This document shows positions 50,282 through 63,435 of a DNA stretch of 64,000 nt, piece by piece (the first letter of the stretch is position 1; each line of letters opens with the position of its first letter). The position numbers were made by a program, and so were the translations under genes. The notes under the pieces were generated by a model. It ran no database searches. It saw nothing but the letters and a program-made list of their open reading frames with translations, and was not told the origin of the DNA. Source of the stretch: Membranipora membranacea (lineage: Eukaryota; Bryozoa; Gymnolaemata; Cheilostomatida; Membraniporidae). The DNA is taken from NCBI GenBank assembly GCA_914767715.1, contig OU612069.1:17479387-17543386 (forward strand), written 5' to 3'.

Positions 50282-52474
50282 GTATTTTTTACATATTCAT
50301 ATAAATTAAAAATATTTAATCTCATTTTTCATCATTTATTGATGAATTTATCTCAATTATAATTAAAAAATTAAATATTGCTTTTCTTTACTCTTGATGA
50401 TACAATACATAAAATATATTTCAATACTGCGTCCTGTTATTGACAGCGTACGATTGATCAGTGTAATTTTCATTTCAAATCATAGTGCAGAAATACTAGG
50501 AGTAGGGACCAGCGTCCCCAGACCTGCCATATGTTCTATCGGCACTGTCACAAGCTCTCGAAAGAAAATCAATATAATTCAGAATTAGGAACCCCAATTT
50601 GTTTTCAAACCCCTTACTCCTTACTCACTAGTTTTCAATGGTGCTGGTGCTGAATCAATAATTATGTATTTATTCTCTACTATGAGTGGTTTTCAAGATA
50701 AGCTTCAATTCAGCTTCGGTATCCTATGCTTCCAACCAGAGAGAATGGGCTTAAAAATGAACTGTTTATACAAATTCTGAACATAACAATATCGAAGCAA
50801 ATTGAGTACATCAAAGCAAATGGAGAATGGCATTACAAATAGAAGGAATTGGATTTTCTGGCATGGAGCACACCAATGAATCATCACTAAATATTTTACT
50901 CCACCCTTATATGGGCATTTTCATTTAGCTTGAGAGAAAACGCATTACACAAATATATCACAGTGGGATGTTGAAATTCACTGGACGCTGCAGTCTGAAA
51001 AAGGTATAAGTGTGTTATAGAACAACTTTGAATGTCAATATATAAGGGGGTCAATGATCAACTCTATATGATACATCTGTGGATCTGGACCTAAACCACT
51101 ATGTAAAATAGCGCCTACACTCTTTTCGTGTGCCTGCATTTAGCATGAAACTGTCAACCTAGATAGTATAATAATTCAATTTATTGATATTTCTTTCACT
51201 CTATAGTCAATGCCCTTGTGTCACTGGAGGCATAAGAATATTTAGCTTGTTACTTGGAACCTAGGGAATAGTTCAATTTATTGTTATTTCTGTTCCTTTC
51301 CGCTACTGAAAGTAAAGTAGTACTAAAAAATAGAACAAAATGCAAAAAATATACAAATCTTGATAACTATAAATGCTGCTTTCTCACTGGTGCCTGGTAA
51401 CTGTGATATGCTTATTTGCTAATAATGCTGTGTTTTATTTATTCGCCGTCTGGGGCAACCGGACCCGGCCCGGTGCTGTTTGGTAACCGAAACCCAGAAA
51501 CCTGACCCGGTACTGAATTTTTAAACCCGTTCCAGCCTTACAAAGTACATGTACTACAACATGACAACAAACCTTATGATAGGAATACTCCACATACCCT
51601 TACTATTATAAGAGTTTTTTGACGCATACTATATAACCGGTTGGGAGACTCCACATTCATGGTGAGCAGCCTTTTCTTGATTGATTGTTCCGGCTGCCAG
51701 CAACCTAAATCAAGACCAATTTGCTTCCATTCGATTGTTGACTCATAGGGGGGCAATTCCAAATGCAGGCAAATTAGATCATACTTGATCTATACCAGCA
51801 ACCTAGTCTGTAAACTTTTCCTCGCTATGCACACCTGATTGATGAAACAATCTTTAGTGTATGTTTGGGATCTCTCTGGTTTTAGCAATGGCAGATATTA
51901 TTATAATTCTGTCTCACCCATTGCTATCAGTGATGCCCGCTCTGTCATTGATGACCATACATCGAACATGCTGACTTCTTTCCTTGCGTGATCATGCATG
52001 TGAAACTTTTCCATGAGGCGTTTCCAACAGCAGAAACAGCTGTTGTGTAACTGTAGATTTTCAATGCCATAAGTGTCCACTAAATCTTTAACTCAAACAC
52101 TTGTACGTTAATAATCTATATCATTTGAAAATTTATGAGGCTAATTTAAATTGATGAGAGTAGGATCAAGGATTAATAACTGATAAACTTTACTATCTGA
52201 ATGAATGACGCATCTATGCTGCACAACTTGTCGGTGAAAGATTACACTTGGTATTGACTTGTAATCTGTTATGTAATAGCTACTTTCTGTCCGCCTCAAG
52301 ATATGTGTAAGCTCAAGCTTAAGTTGATCAGATCAGGGCCCTTCACTATGGGATTAAGATAAAAGAAAGTCAAATTGTGAGACACTTTGTTGAATACTGC
52401 TACCCTCTCATTCTCACTATAATTTGATTTGATGCTCATTGTGGTTTGTAAGGAGAGCCGACAAGAGGGACAGA
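50282..52474. other. Upstream region of LPMO-like gene
   Basis: About 2.2 kb of A/T-rich DNA with half a MITE at 51745-51792. No exon is visible. The LPMO promoter should be near the right end, but I could not place a TATA box or start. Confidence 0.45.
51745..51792. mobile_element. MITE 'GTTGCTCCCCCTC' family, half copy D
   Basis: GGGGGGCAATTCCAAATGCAGGC and TTAGATCATACTTGATCTA match one arm of the family. Confidence 0.55.
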
Positions 52475-55400
52475 ATGGCGAGATTAGTATTGGGAATATT
52501 TGTAGTCGTTACATGTCTTGTGTTTTCTGTGGAGGTAAATGTAAATGGTATCACAATATCATAATTTGCAAATTTATTTACTGAATTAAAATGATATAAC
52601 CATTGGAATTTCTAAGTTTATTAGGTATAATATACATTCTTTTGTCATATCATTCTGCAATATGGTGTTTTTAATGAGCGTGAAACCTTATTTTCATTAA
52701 TTGATTGATAAGTTATTGAATAAATGAAGTGGATGTTTGGTATAGTTTGAATCCAGACAAAGTTTTATGTATGATTTTAATTTTCAATATTGAATATTGA
52801 ATATTGAAAATTAAAACAATACATAAAACTTTGTTTGTACGTTAGTGAGTAGGTAATTCAAAATTGCTTAGAATCTTTATTTAACAATATGTCAAAATTA
52901 TGTTAATTGCTCAAGGAAGACGGCTCTTCCTGATGGAAAATTCTACCACGCCTCCCCCCCCCTGATTATTTCCCCCAAGTTGGTTTTGTTAGAACTCAAA
53001 TTGAATAGGATTTTTTTTCTACATCGCTGCCAACTCAATTTGTGAATTTGTGTAAGTATATAGCAATGCAGGTGTTGACAAATTGTGAGTGACAAAAATA
53101 TCATATTAGCAATATGCACAATGGATTCGGATTTGTTTTGATGTAAATCTAGCTGCAAAAACACTGGGTCACTTTTCATAAACTATTTCATCAGCGCCAA
53201 TGAATTTTATCTCGTCACAAATATACATATACTCTGTCCGTATATTTTACAGGGTCATGGCTATCTACTAACTCCCCCACAAAGAGATTCAGTATGGAGA
53301 GCGGAATTCAACACACCGAGAGATAATACTGAAACAGCCTACCAATGTGGAGGTCGTGAGGTGAGCAACATAATTTTTTTATTTTTACCTCCGATATCAT
53401 AATGTTGTTAAACGAGCGATTGCTGTGTTGGGTGAAATAATGATTAAGAACAGACTAAAAACTTTTTAGTTAAAAACAGAAACAGAAGATTTGGCATAAT
53501 TTTTTTACATAATTAATTGTGTTGTACCTTTCTCACTAGCACAAACAAAAAGTTGTAATGTTATACAATTAAATGTTTCAAGGTTCAACATGGCCCAAAC
53601 GGAGGAAAGTGTGGTGTTTGTGGAGAAGAGTTCTCTAAATCCGATAAGAAACTGGAGCCTGGACCGTCAAACATATACGCTACAGGACTCATCACTGCAA
53701 ACTATCAGCAGGGCCAAACTAGTAAGTGACTCCTTTTAAATTTGGAATCACAAGTTTTTTCATTTATATAACACATTCATCAGATTCATTTCTCATGGGC
53801 ATATTTGAAAGGTGTAATCCGATTGTCTCAAAGAATATACCCAGTAATAATTTGAACAGTTTGGTGTCAACACTTTCCTGTGCACTATTTTACATCAATT
53901 CATGCTCCTCATTCAGATACACGTATGCACTAGTCGACTAGTATATCAACAGGCCCGTAGTTCTAGGGGAGGCAGCGAGGCACTTGATATTACAAGATAT
54001 TTTTTAATCCACTAGAAGTCAGACTTTACTATACTCATTTTGTGTATGTTTCTTTTTTGGTATTCCCTACTCATGTAACAATATAAACACTCAATCTCCC
54101 AGCATACCTAATGTTTGTGACAAAATAAACCAACCGACCAACCCCTAGAAAGCTAAAACTCTATAATTGAAAAATCAATGTCAGAATCAGCTCCTCTGGG
54201 ATCTTCGTTTGCTTTTTATATGCTTTAAGTTGCTAAGGGAGGAACTTACTGGTGATGCTTCAGACTCGCCTGAGACTTTCGCCTCCCCTTCCATTTTTTT
54301 TAAACTACGGCCCTGCCTGGTTATGAACCGTTATAATGTTCATCACCTGATCATTGACACCAAACAAATCTTATACTGGGTAAATTCTTTGAAGGGCAAT
54401 CAAGGTTTCAAACAAGTTCACATTGATTGATAGCAGATTGCACCTTATGTATTGGGAAAAGGATCAAATCCGAATCGGATCACTAATCAGTGAGAATTAC
54501 TTTTAAACTTTACGTCAATCAGGTGCTAAAATGCTGCTCAAATCCCAACTAATATGGAACCACACAGAGCAGTTTCCTGTTCCTGTTATTTTTAGCCTGT
54601 GCTCTATCATTATTACAGCAATGTCATTGTCTTTGTCTTTGTCTTATACAAAGTTTGCGCCAAATAATAAAATAGTAAATAAAAAAAACAGATACCTCTT
54701 TACACATCTAAGGTGGCATCCATAGAGTTATACTGATTTATAATATCTCTCTTGCTGCAGCCAACAACTTTGTACTAGATTAACAAATAAAATTAACCTT
54801 TAACAAAACACGATGTTTAGCTTCAAAGTTGTCTTCCCACGGTACATGGGAACACAACCATAAACTTGTACCAGTTTTTAGTAAAACTAATGAAATGAAT
54901 TTGATGCTGGAAGGCAGGTAATTTGTGTTTTAGAGACAGTTATAAAATCAGTGAAATATTTGAGTTTGCCCATCTTGGAAAACTAGGATGGTTGTGAAGC
55001 TGAATAGTGTGTTTTTTATTTTTTTGTATTATTAGATACAAGGCCGTAGCCTGTCAAAAAAATTTTTGTAAAGGGTTTGACAGATTTCAAAGCGACATTA
55101 AAAAGTCATCTGCGATTTTTTTACAATCATGCCCCGTCTATTGTATAAATATCTTAGTTTTTTGTGTGGAATTATGTATATTATACTGGTTTTATTTCTG
55201 ATTTAAGTTGATGTCTCTGTGATGCTGACAGAATATAATAAGGGTTATATGGAGTTCCGTCTTTGTGAGAACAATGTACCACAGAGAGGTAGAGATGCTT
55301 CTGTGGCTGTAGACCAGACCTGCTTTGACCAAAATGTGCTCATGTCTCCAAGTGGTGATACTAAGTAAGTTTTGATCTACATCATTATTGTACTGCATTC

Positions 55401-58400
55401 TTGACCCTCCCCTTTACTTTGTCAGACATTTTCAATACCTAGTTTGATCAAACATGTTGTGTACTGGCGTCGAGTGTGTTTGTGAAATAATGAGATTGAT
55501 ATTTCATTGTCAATGACTAACCACACATGTTGTGTAACGTGTATATATGATGGTCATGAGGAAAGATCAAATGTTGTGTGTTTTGTCTATGGTTATTGTA
55601 TTGTTTTATTGCCACCCACCCCCCCCCCCCCCCTTTTCCCCTCAAAAGATAGATTCAAAGAGTTTCGTGCTAGTGTTGACTGTTATTATGAAATAAAATC
55701 AGGTTTTGTGGTTTAATTCTAGAGTTCTCACTCTAACTGAGAATACGACTCAACGCTTATGAGAAGGTACCAAAAAGGCAGAATTTCTATGAATGATACC
55801 AAAAACCTATTTCCTTCACAATCACATCAATATTTTAGAACTTAGGCCATGGCCACAAAATAAAATGCATGAAAAATATAGTATCTCATTCTATGCTAAG
55901 TTAATACCTAGCACTGTCCTACCAACATATTATACTGCTCTAAAAACTATCCTACACAATAGGAATAATAAATTATGGTAATTCATCATTTTCCGTACAG
56001 CAAACATATATATATATATGTTTTTATAAATATACATATATTTATTATGATACACATATTTTGGGCGTGAAATATGTGCAGGGGCTTTAGTCCAAAAAAA
56101 ATATAAAGATTGCTCCAAAAACATATAATTATTAATACTTAATTACATAAACAGTTCCTCATTCATCTTGCTTTTAACAGGTTTCCAGCTAGTTCGGGGA
56201 TATCCACTTACAGGGTGGTCCTAAGACCCGGAGTGACCTGTCGTAACTGTGTACTACAATGGAGATATCGAGCGGGTAAGAGCAACATTGACATCGATAT
56301 TACACTATCAGCATGTCAATATCTGAATGTCAAAGTCAATTTAGTCTAAGCACCTACGGTGTTTCCATCCCTAATTCTATTAAATGACTTTAGATCACCA
56401 CACAGAATTCCTTGTGAAGAAACATTCCTACCCATGTTCAATTTGTGCTCTCAAATCAGATATGTACATGCACTAGTGATCAGTTAGGTTATGAACCACT
56501 ATAGCAGTTATTTCCTGATCCTGATCTGCATTTTAGTCCTTTATTCCACACCTGTTAACAAGCAATTTAGATAATCTTTCCAGAAAAATGGCTATATATA
56601 TATATATATATTTGCCAGAGAAGAACTGTCAAAAAGATAATAAAAATTTCTTATCACTCAGTCTTAACATTATAGCATAGGTGATATATCCTCATGCTAC
56701 ACAAGAAGACAACTCCGCACCTATTTATTGTAAATAGTTTTTCCCTTTAGGTAACAACTGGGGTTGTGATAATGGTGTTTGCGGATCAGGACTTGGGCCA
56801 CAGGAGGAGACCTGGGGATGCTCTGATATAGCTATTCACCAATCATGGAGTGCTACACCACCAATAACACCTGTGATCCTCTCAAACAGAGCAAAGGACA
56901 TTCTCAAACCTCTCTCAACCCCTGCAAAGGTCAGCCCTGACAGCATGACCACTCCAGCCAAGATTCCATTGCCGAAAACAGAGACTGATTCCACCTCTGA
57001 CGTCACATCTACAACTGAAGAAGTCTTGGATTCAACTGTCCCCAAGAAGCTAAGCACTCCAGCAGGAAGCACGAAACGCCAAACCACTGCTGAGCAGACC
57101 ACACTAAACCAGGCTACTACAGAGACCACAGATGAAGTGTTGACAACATATGCAGTTAAAGCAGAGCATTCAGCTACTGCAACAAAGAATACTGAGGTTA
57201 CAAAGACTCCTGAACCACTCACGACTGAAAGCGATCATTCATTTGAGGGAAACCTAACCACCCCGGCAGTCATAACAGGGAATTCAACTGACGGAAACTA
57301 CACAATATATGAAGTTACTGGGAACCAGACAAGTGTAACTGCAGAAGCTGAGAGGACAACAACAGCAGAGCTATCCACAACCCCAGAGGAACCGGCAGCA
57401 TCTAGCACTGTTTTACCTACAGTCGCAAAGACTTCTGTCTATGCCACAAGCACTGCTAAAGAAATCCCTGAGTGGACCACCACTGGAACCACTTCGGAGA
57501 CAGATACTACCACTGGCAGCCTGAGCAATACTTCCAATCCAGTCAATGGTGAGGCAACAACAGGAAACTTGGTGGTACAATCCACTTCAGCTGCAATCAC
57601 CGTACAGCCAAACACTTCGGGTCCCATCGGTGACAAGCAAACCACAGCCGTAACCGATGATACTAGCAAAGAAAACACTTCAAACAAGCTCACAGTGCTG
57701 CCTTCAAAGTCACCACCACAAGTCACTGATGAGTCAACCACTGCTGAGTCAGCCACTAAAACAACAACTGATGTGAAGTCAACCGCACTGGACCCAAAAA
57801 CTGACAAACTGACAACTGAGAAACTGGTAATTGCTGACGAATGCACTACTATAGAAAGTACAGCTGAACCTGAATCAACACATGAGCAGTCAAGCACTGA
57901 GAAACCGACCAATCAGGAATCAACCAAGCCTGCTGTCAATCTCTTGAAGTTATCTACTGAGAAAATTTCATCTGGAGCAACAAAAACAGACGAGCCTGGA
58001 ACTGCCAGCACCATTGTACCAGGATCCATAAATATAACTACTGTACAAACTGATACTAAAACAACAGCTGCCGTGCTGTCAACCACAGCTTCCGCGGAGA
58101 AAACCACCACAGGGAAACCAATCACATCTGAACCAATCACTGAGAAATCAACTGAGACTGTTCCGGCAAGTGGGGAAACAAATACTAAAGTCTCAACCAC
58201 CAATAACGAGAAACCATCTACAGCCATTAAGTTGAACACAGACATCATGTCAACTACAGCCCAAGAGAGCACTGATGCGCCGACCGCAAAATCTAATGAG
58301 CAGCCAGCGACATCAACACCAAAGTCAACAATAACAACAGCACCAACATCAACTCCAACACCAACGTCAACACCAAAATCAGTACCAACGACATCGAAAC

Positions 58401-58603
58401 CTTCAAAAACAACAGTGGTGACGGCCCGCCCCAGACCTATGAGCGTGAAACCTACAACAAAGAAACCAAAGAGAAAACTGAGAAAGGTTTGCAAAGGGCG
58501 TGGAATCTACAAGGGCTACCAGTACGACATCTACTGCAAACTCAACTGTAATCACAACCCGCCACACTGCCCAAGAAGTGTGTGCGCCTGTCGCTATGTC
58601 TAG
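52475..58603 (+). CDS. Secreted AA15-type LPMO-like protein with mucin-like region and Cys-rich tail, 6 exons
   Basis: Exons 52475-52534, 53253-53360, 53583-53721, 55208-55364, 56181-56275, 56751-58603; all GT/AG and in phase, 803 residues. Residues 1-21 are a signal peptide (MARLVLGIFVVVTCLVF), leaving His22 as the mature N-terminus, as LPMOs need for the copper 'histidine brace'. AA15 marks: HGYLLTPPQR (22-31), QCGGRE, NGGKCGVCGE, GYMEFRLC, CRNCVLQWRY, NWGCDNGVCGSGLG, and the end near CSDIAI (about 210). AA15 enzymes oxidatively cleave chitin or cellulose outside the cell. Residues about 230-755 are Thr/Ser/Pro-rich and should be heavily O-glycosylated. The last 40 residues hold six Cys (C-x14-C-x3-C-x6-C-x4-C-x-C), likely a small chitin-binding module. 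The position of the second brace His holds Asn113, so catalysis is doubtful. Confidence 0.9.
52756..52836. repeat. Hairpin in LPMO intron 1
   Basis: ACAAAGTTTTATGTAT is mirrored by ATACATAAAACTTTGT, with ATTTTCAATATTG words in the inner arms. Arms are about 38 bases. Confidence 0.75.
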
Positions 58604-59394
58604 GTGCTCAATGTCTATGGTACAGAACATTCTGTGACATTAGGAATTGAGATGTTAAACTTATGAATCTGATCGAACTGCTTTTATCTTGATAACTGTT
58701 ATTAATTGTGGGCCATAGATTGATATTTCTTCTGTTGGTTGATATTCTTTCTCTTTTCTTAAACAGCACACAATTTTTTTTTCTTGATATTGCAGCCTAA
58801 AAATACTTATGTCATCTATAATATTCCATTATTCAACGCACACACACACTATATGATTTTCAGTGCTACATTACTGAAATGAAGTGAAGTGTGCATTGTA
58901 TGATCAGCTTAGAAGAATATAAAATGACCGAGTCACTTTAGCGATGATCAAATTGTAATATGATAAATTGTGAGTCGTCTTAACGTGTTTCAAGAGAAGA
59001 CAACTTATCTCATGGCGAGAATATTTCAGCACCAATTTCAAAAGATTATATGCTTGATTGAATTTTGTTAGTGCCGACGTCGTTTCATTTTCAGTGATCA
59101 TATCTCATGGGACGGGAATGGCATTAGCACTTTCAAGATCGGCATCAATATTATAATTATTTTGATGTTACTAATTCAGATAAACTAGGGTAATGCAAAG
59201 CATTGAAAAAGAGCAGAACTTGGTTAGCACAGATTATAATCGGAGGCTTCCGAATTGTATGAGCATGCCTGTGATTTGGTGTGGTGAACAGAGAGGTTTG
59301 CTTCAGTGAGACTCATGTGGATATTTCCGCCAAAATAATTCAGGGAGGAAATGACTCATGAGGAGGCTTTAAAGTGTTCCATACATCTATAATA
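58604..59394. other. 3' flank of LPMO gene
   Basis: Probable 3' UTR and beyond. No AATAAA lies in the first few hundred bases; the first clear one seen is near 59819. No gene visible. Confidence 0.4.
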
Positions 59395-59544
59395 GTCAGA
59401 CTTGTGGTCAATACCTAGATCAAGTTTGATCCATTTATTCCTCATTGGAATTGCCCCCCTCTAGTGGCGTGTCAGTAGAGGGGGGGCATCTCCAATTAGG
59501 GAAAAATGGAATAAACTTGATCACGTCAGACCTGTGGTCAATAC
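59395..59544. mobile_element. MITE 'GTTGCTCCCCCTC' family, copy E, with flanking 20-bp direct repeat
   Basis: Palindrome from GATCAAGTTTGATCCA through GGAATTGCCCCCCTCTAGTG to AGAGGGGGGGCATCTCC and AAACTTGATCA. It is flanked by GTCAGACTTGTGGTCAATAC (59395) and GTCAGACCTGTGGTCAATAC (59525). Confidence 0.75.
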
Positions 59545-62196
59545 AAACTTTCATTTACAGTTTCACTCATCTAGACGTAGGGCAAAACTTAACTAAAGCA
59601 TTTCTACCTCATGCAGAGGCTCCGAATGTCCTATTTTTGTCCTGACCTGTAGCTTATATTATATTTTCCTTATTTCTTAGTTTTATGGAGAGCTTTTTAC
59701 ATACCAAAGACAATTTTGCCAGACCAGTCAGTAAAAGAAGGTTTCTGGGTAGGCTGTTTTGCCAATCATGGACTTCATGGCTGATTCTGAAAAACATTCT
59801 CATCAAATGAAAGTTGTGCCAATAAAGTTTTTTAAAAAATGTGGATTATTTGTCCTTGTTGGTCTCTGGGAAGGCTTAAATTCATGTGCATGATGTGTCC
59901 TGTACAGGGTGTTTGTTCTGACAGATCTGTCCATAGACAAAACACACTTGATTTGTCTCATGTTAAAGATCCATTAGGTCATTCTCATTTATTTCTAAAA
60001 ATCTAATATCATCAATAATACATGATAGGTCAATATCGGATCGTATAAAAAGATTATAAACAAAAGAAATGAGCAAACTTTTGTTTTACTATTATAAGGC
60101 CATGAAAAATACAGCAATGTATATTGATTAAATTTGAAGTTAACTGCTGGTCAAATTATTAAAAGATAATAGCGCCTCAAGTGTTCTAAACAATAATTTC
60201 CAATATATTATTCTTATCACTAACTTTATTAGATGGGTGAGTGTTTACTGCTTGTTACTAGATCATAATATATAATATATAGTGATGAAGTAATAATAAT
60301 TACATTAGCTACAGTCAATGTTGTAATATGGATTTATTGTTGTGAAGAACAAAACTTAATTGATTATCTGCTGTGAGCAAAAATAACTCCATTGATACTT
60401 TTTAAATGCAAGCTTTAATCACTTTAGAGTCAGCAAAATATCTTGGAAGCACACAACCTATCTAGTAGAATAAGGTGTCGGGTGCTTACAGAGGGAAAAG
60501 CAGGTGTTTAGACTGGTATGTATAGAACATGATTGTTCCTTCTGTGGTGGCAGAGTTTGACTTTGACGCGTTTCCATTTATTCAAAACATTGTGTGCGTG
60601 AGCCCCAGCAACAGTTTGTAAATGAGCAGCTTCTGCAGGTCTCATCATCAGATTGTTACATGTCTTGTTACTGTCTTCATGCTAGGATCTCACGGTTATA
60701 GGCAGTAAACAAGCGGAGTGCTGTTGCAAAAATAGGGTATCAATGCGGCGGTGCGGCGGGGCCTTGATTCACAGTGATTTAGGTATTCATCATTACTCAC
60801 AGAGGGAATGATCTTTTTCTTAGCGATGTAGCCTGAAAACACACATTGTTTTCTAGTTCGAGATCAATATTTGTGTACTGCGGCTTGCTGTGACTGACTG
60901 AGAAAAATTATATTATCAGTAAGGTGAGTGGATCAGATTTGTTGAGAGATGAATGTTAGACCGATGAGTACTAGTGATCTGCATTGTCGCTCAAATGACC
61001 TGGACACCCGCCTGGGCAAGCTGTCCAGGGTGGGTGGGTGGACAGCCCGGCCAAATCTGGTGTGACCACTTCAAGGTGACGACACAGGCCATTATTTTTC
61101 ATAAATTTGGATTAACGATAGAGCGCCACATGTCACAACTTAGAAATCCTAAAAATTGGATGAGCAAGATGTCTTTGTTTGTTTGTTTGACAACTTGATT
61201 CTTTGTCTGAATTAACTGATTTAATATGATTCACTCTATATTATACATGTCATCATGTTTGTAAATCTACTATGCGTACATACTCTCAATCTCCAAACTC
61301 ACATTTATTTCAATTTGTTTCAGTGTTTTTGAGTTGTCCTCTCTTGTAAGAAGTAATAACCCTTGTTTTATAATGATACTGCATTTTTGCCTGTTCACGT
61401 CAAGTAAAACTACACGCATGGGATCGCCTGTGCTAGGAAAAATGCGAAATGAACAGCATGCTGGTCGAGTGGAATTGGTTACACTAACAGACTGTTTATC
61501 CAAGAGAAAACTACAACCTAGTGTTGGTGCAGCAGGGGTGCTGTAGGGCCTTCCCAGGAGGGAAAAGCCTCAGCAAATTAATTTTAAAGGAGAGGTGATT
61601 TGGGGATTAGAAGGCAATATGGGCGGACCTACTTTATTTTCATCAATTGATATCTCTGCTCCTGGTCATCAATCAAATATTCCATACATGCGGGCCGATT
61701 GTTGGAGTGATCGTGAGAGAATTGTTAGTATCTGAGTTTTTTAAATACAAAATTTATGAATGCTCGTTGTAGCTCCCTTTCTTGTTTGAGCAGACAATGC
61801 ATTTGAAACAAACTGACATCATGTTGAATTGGGGCGGAACTATTTGAAAGAATTAAATAACACATCATGGATAGTAGGTCTGTTTGTCTTTGTAGTAAAT
61901 AACAACAACGAAGCAAAAACAAAAGATCAAGATCACAAGAAGCAGTATGCTAGCCTATGATATGATATCTTTTTAGGCCTCAAGTCTACAAACTCAAACG
62001 ATCTAGAATCTAGATCATCAGGCTTGTCAGCCAATCGAGATCTTACAATATTGTGATTGGCTCAAAAACATTATTGAAATATGGCCCAACTGTAATAGTG
62101 TAAAATACAATACTGTATCTTTATATCTATGACATATTCTAACCATCCTGCACGTTTTGTTGCGACAGGAGAAGCAGAGTCTCTGTGACAATCAGT
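59545..62196. other. Intergenic / 5' region of the next gene
   Basis: Mostly A/T-rich. A GC-richer stretch (60740-60760) and a GTGAGT donor near 60923 might be a non-coding first exon of the gene starting at 62197, and an acceptor TTGCGACAG precedes its start region at 62168. A second GC-rich patch lies at 61005-61080. None of this is firm. Confidence 0.35.
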
Positions 62197-62840
62197 ATGG
62201 GCCAGCAGTATGGGATGAAACTCCTTTATGGCGCTATTATCATGACTGGTTTAGGTGTCCTCACATTTATGAGCTACCCCAAAGTGAGCCAGCTAAAATC
62301 TCGGTAAGTTAATTTATCTGCTACATGATAGAATATTTTTTTAATAATTCCAAGAGATCCTCTAGATGCCATACTGTTTTTAGACCTAAGAAAGCAAAGA
62401 TAGAGAAGAGGAATAGCAGTTTTTTTACATTTTGAATGAATTATTATAATTTTGGACACAAATTTTAGTGAAACATTTAAGTACTATCATTGATACTTTC
62501 CACTACAAATGATAATTGTGAATGTACAAATAAACTCAACTCAAATTCAATTTAGATTTGTGATTTTGAACATCGGTACTTGATTCGTAGGATCTCCTTT
62601 TACATTGAAAACTTAGTTGTATGTATTTAATTTTGCTATATTGGGAGTTGTGACCCCACGAGTCAGTAGTGTCGAATTTAGTCCAGTATATATTATAATA
62701 TAACTTGTACACAAAATGTCTTTTTTTCTTCATAAGGCTGGCAGCTGTATATATGAGAAGTGACCCGGAGGAAACTGGCAATCTGGTAACATCTGTTACC
62801 AGTGACTCCGAGTACTCAAAACTCACAGACGTGAAAAGAG
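62197..62840 (+). CDS. N-terminal exons of a type II membrane protein, incomplete
   Basis: Exon 62197-62303 starts MGQQYGMKLLYGAIIMTGLG and contains one hydrophobic segment (about residues 8-27) after a short basic tail, typical of a signal-anchor. It ends at CG|GTAAGT and joins 62737-62840 in phase (LAAVYMRSDPEETG...). The second exon ends at G|GTTGGT, a weak donor. The protein continues past the window, or the following SINE has altered it. Golgi glycosyl- or sulfotransferases have this layout, but no catalytic motif is seen, so the function is unknown. The start is supported by the preceding acceptor and by the anchor beginning at once. Confidence 0.55.
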
Positions 62841-62854
62841 GTTGGTATAGGTTT

Positions 62855-63080
62855 AGTAGGAGGTGGCTCAATTGCTTAGTGCGCCAGCCCTTCAGCATAC
62901 AAGTATAGAAACTCATTGGTTCAAATCCACTGCAATTCATCGACTACTCGGGTTTGGTTGGCCCCCAGGGGTGCTCCGACCTGCCTGCTAACATAGGGCA
63001 ACCTGGCGCAGAAATTGCAGCCTCGCCCTTATGGCAACAAATATTTTGCCGCCCATGTTTCGAGACATGGCGTGTGATAT
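62855..63080 (+). mobile_element. tRNA-derived SINE, copy 2
   Basis: The head GGAGGTGGCTCAATTGCTTA (A box) and TTGGTTCAAATCC (B box) are followed by GGTGCTCCGACCTGCCTGC, the body word shared with copy 1 (2450-2681). There is no clear poly(A) tail. It begins about 15 bases after the splice donor of the preceding exon. Confidence 0.7.
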
Positions 63081-63255
63081 GACCATCTGATTTTGATCTG
63101 CGATTTAATCAACCAGTTAAATATCGATTCACAACCAATTTACCATTGCTCCAGGTACATCTAAATTTGCAAGTTCCAAAACAATCATTGAGCTGCACCC
63201 TGAATAAACCATCTTTCACCAAGAAAATTAAAACAGTCATCGAGGTACCGGTGTA

Positions 63256-63435
63256 GTATTGTAAACTGTCCCCCGCGCGAAAACAACCCCGGGACACTTT
63301 ACAATATTGTAAACTGTCCCGGGGACACTTTACAATAAAAACAGGCCTATTGTAAACTGTCCCCCCCTATTGTAAACTGTCCACCCCTATTGTAAACCGT
63401 CCCCCCCTATTGTAAACTGTCCCCCCTATTTGTGA
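63256..63435. repeat. ~20-bp minisatellite, unit TATTGTAAACTGTCCCCCC
   Basis: At least six units, with lengths varying in the C run. Two inverted copies (GGGACACTTTACAATA) sit at the left, where a CCGCGCGAAAACAACC word interrupts the array. Confidence 0.85.

Noticed and set aside
56836-58494. Long minus-strand frames opposite the LPMO exon
   Set aside because: Val/Ser-rich mirror images of the Thr/Ser-rich mucin-like coding strand; no domain and no splice context.
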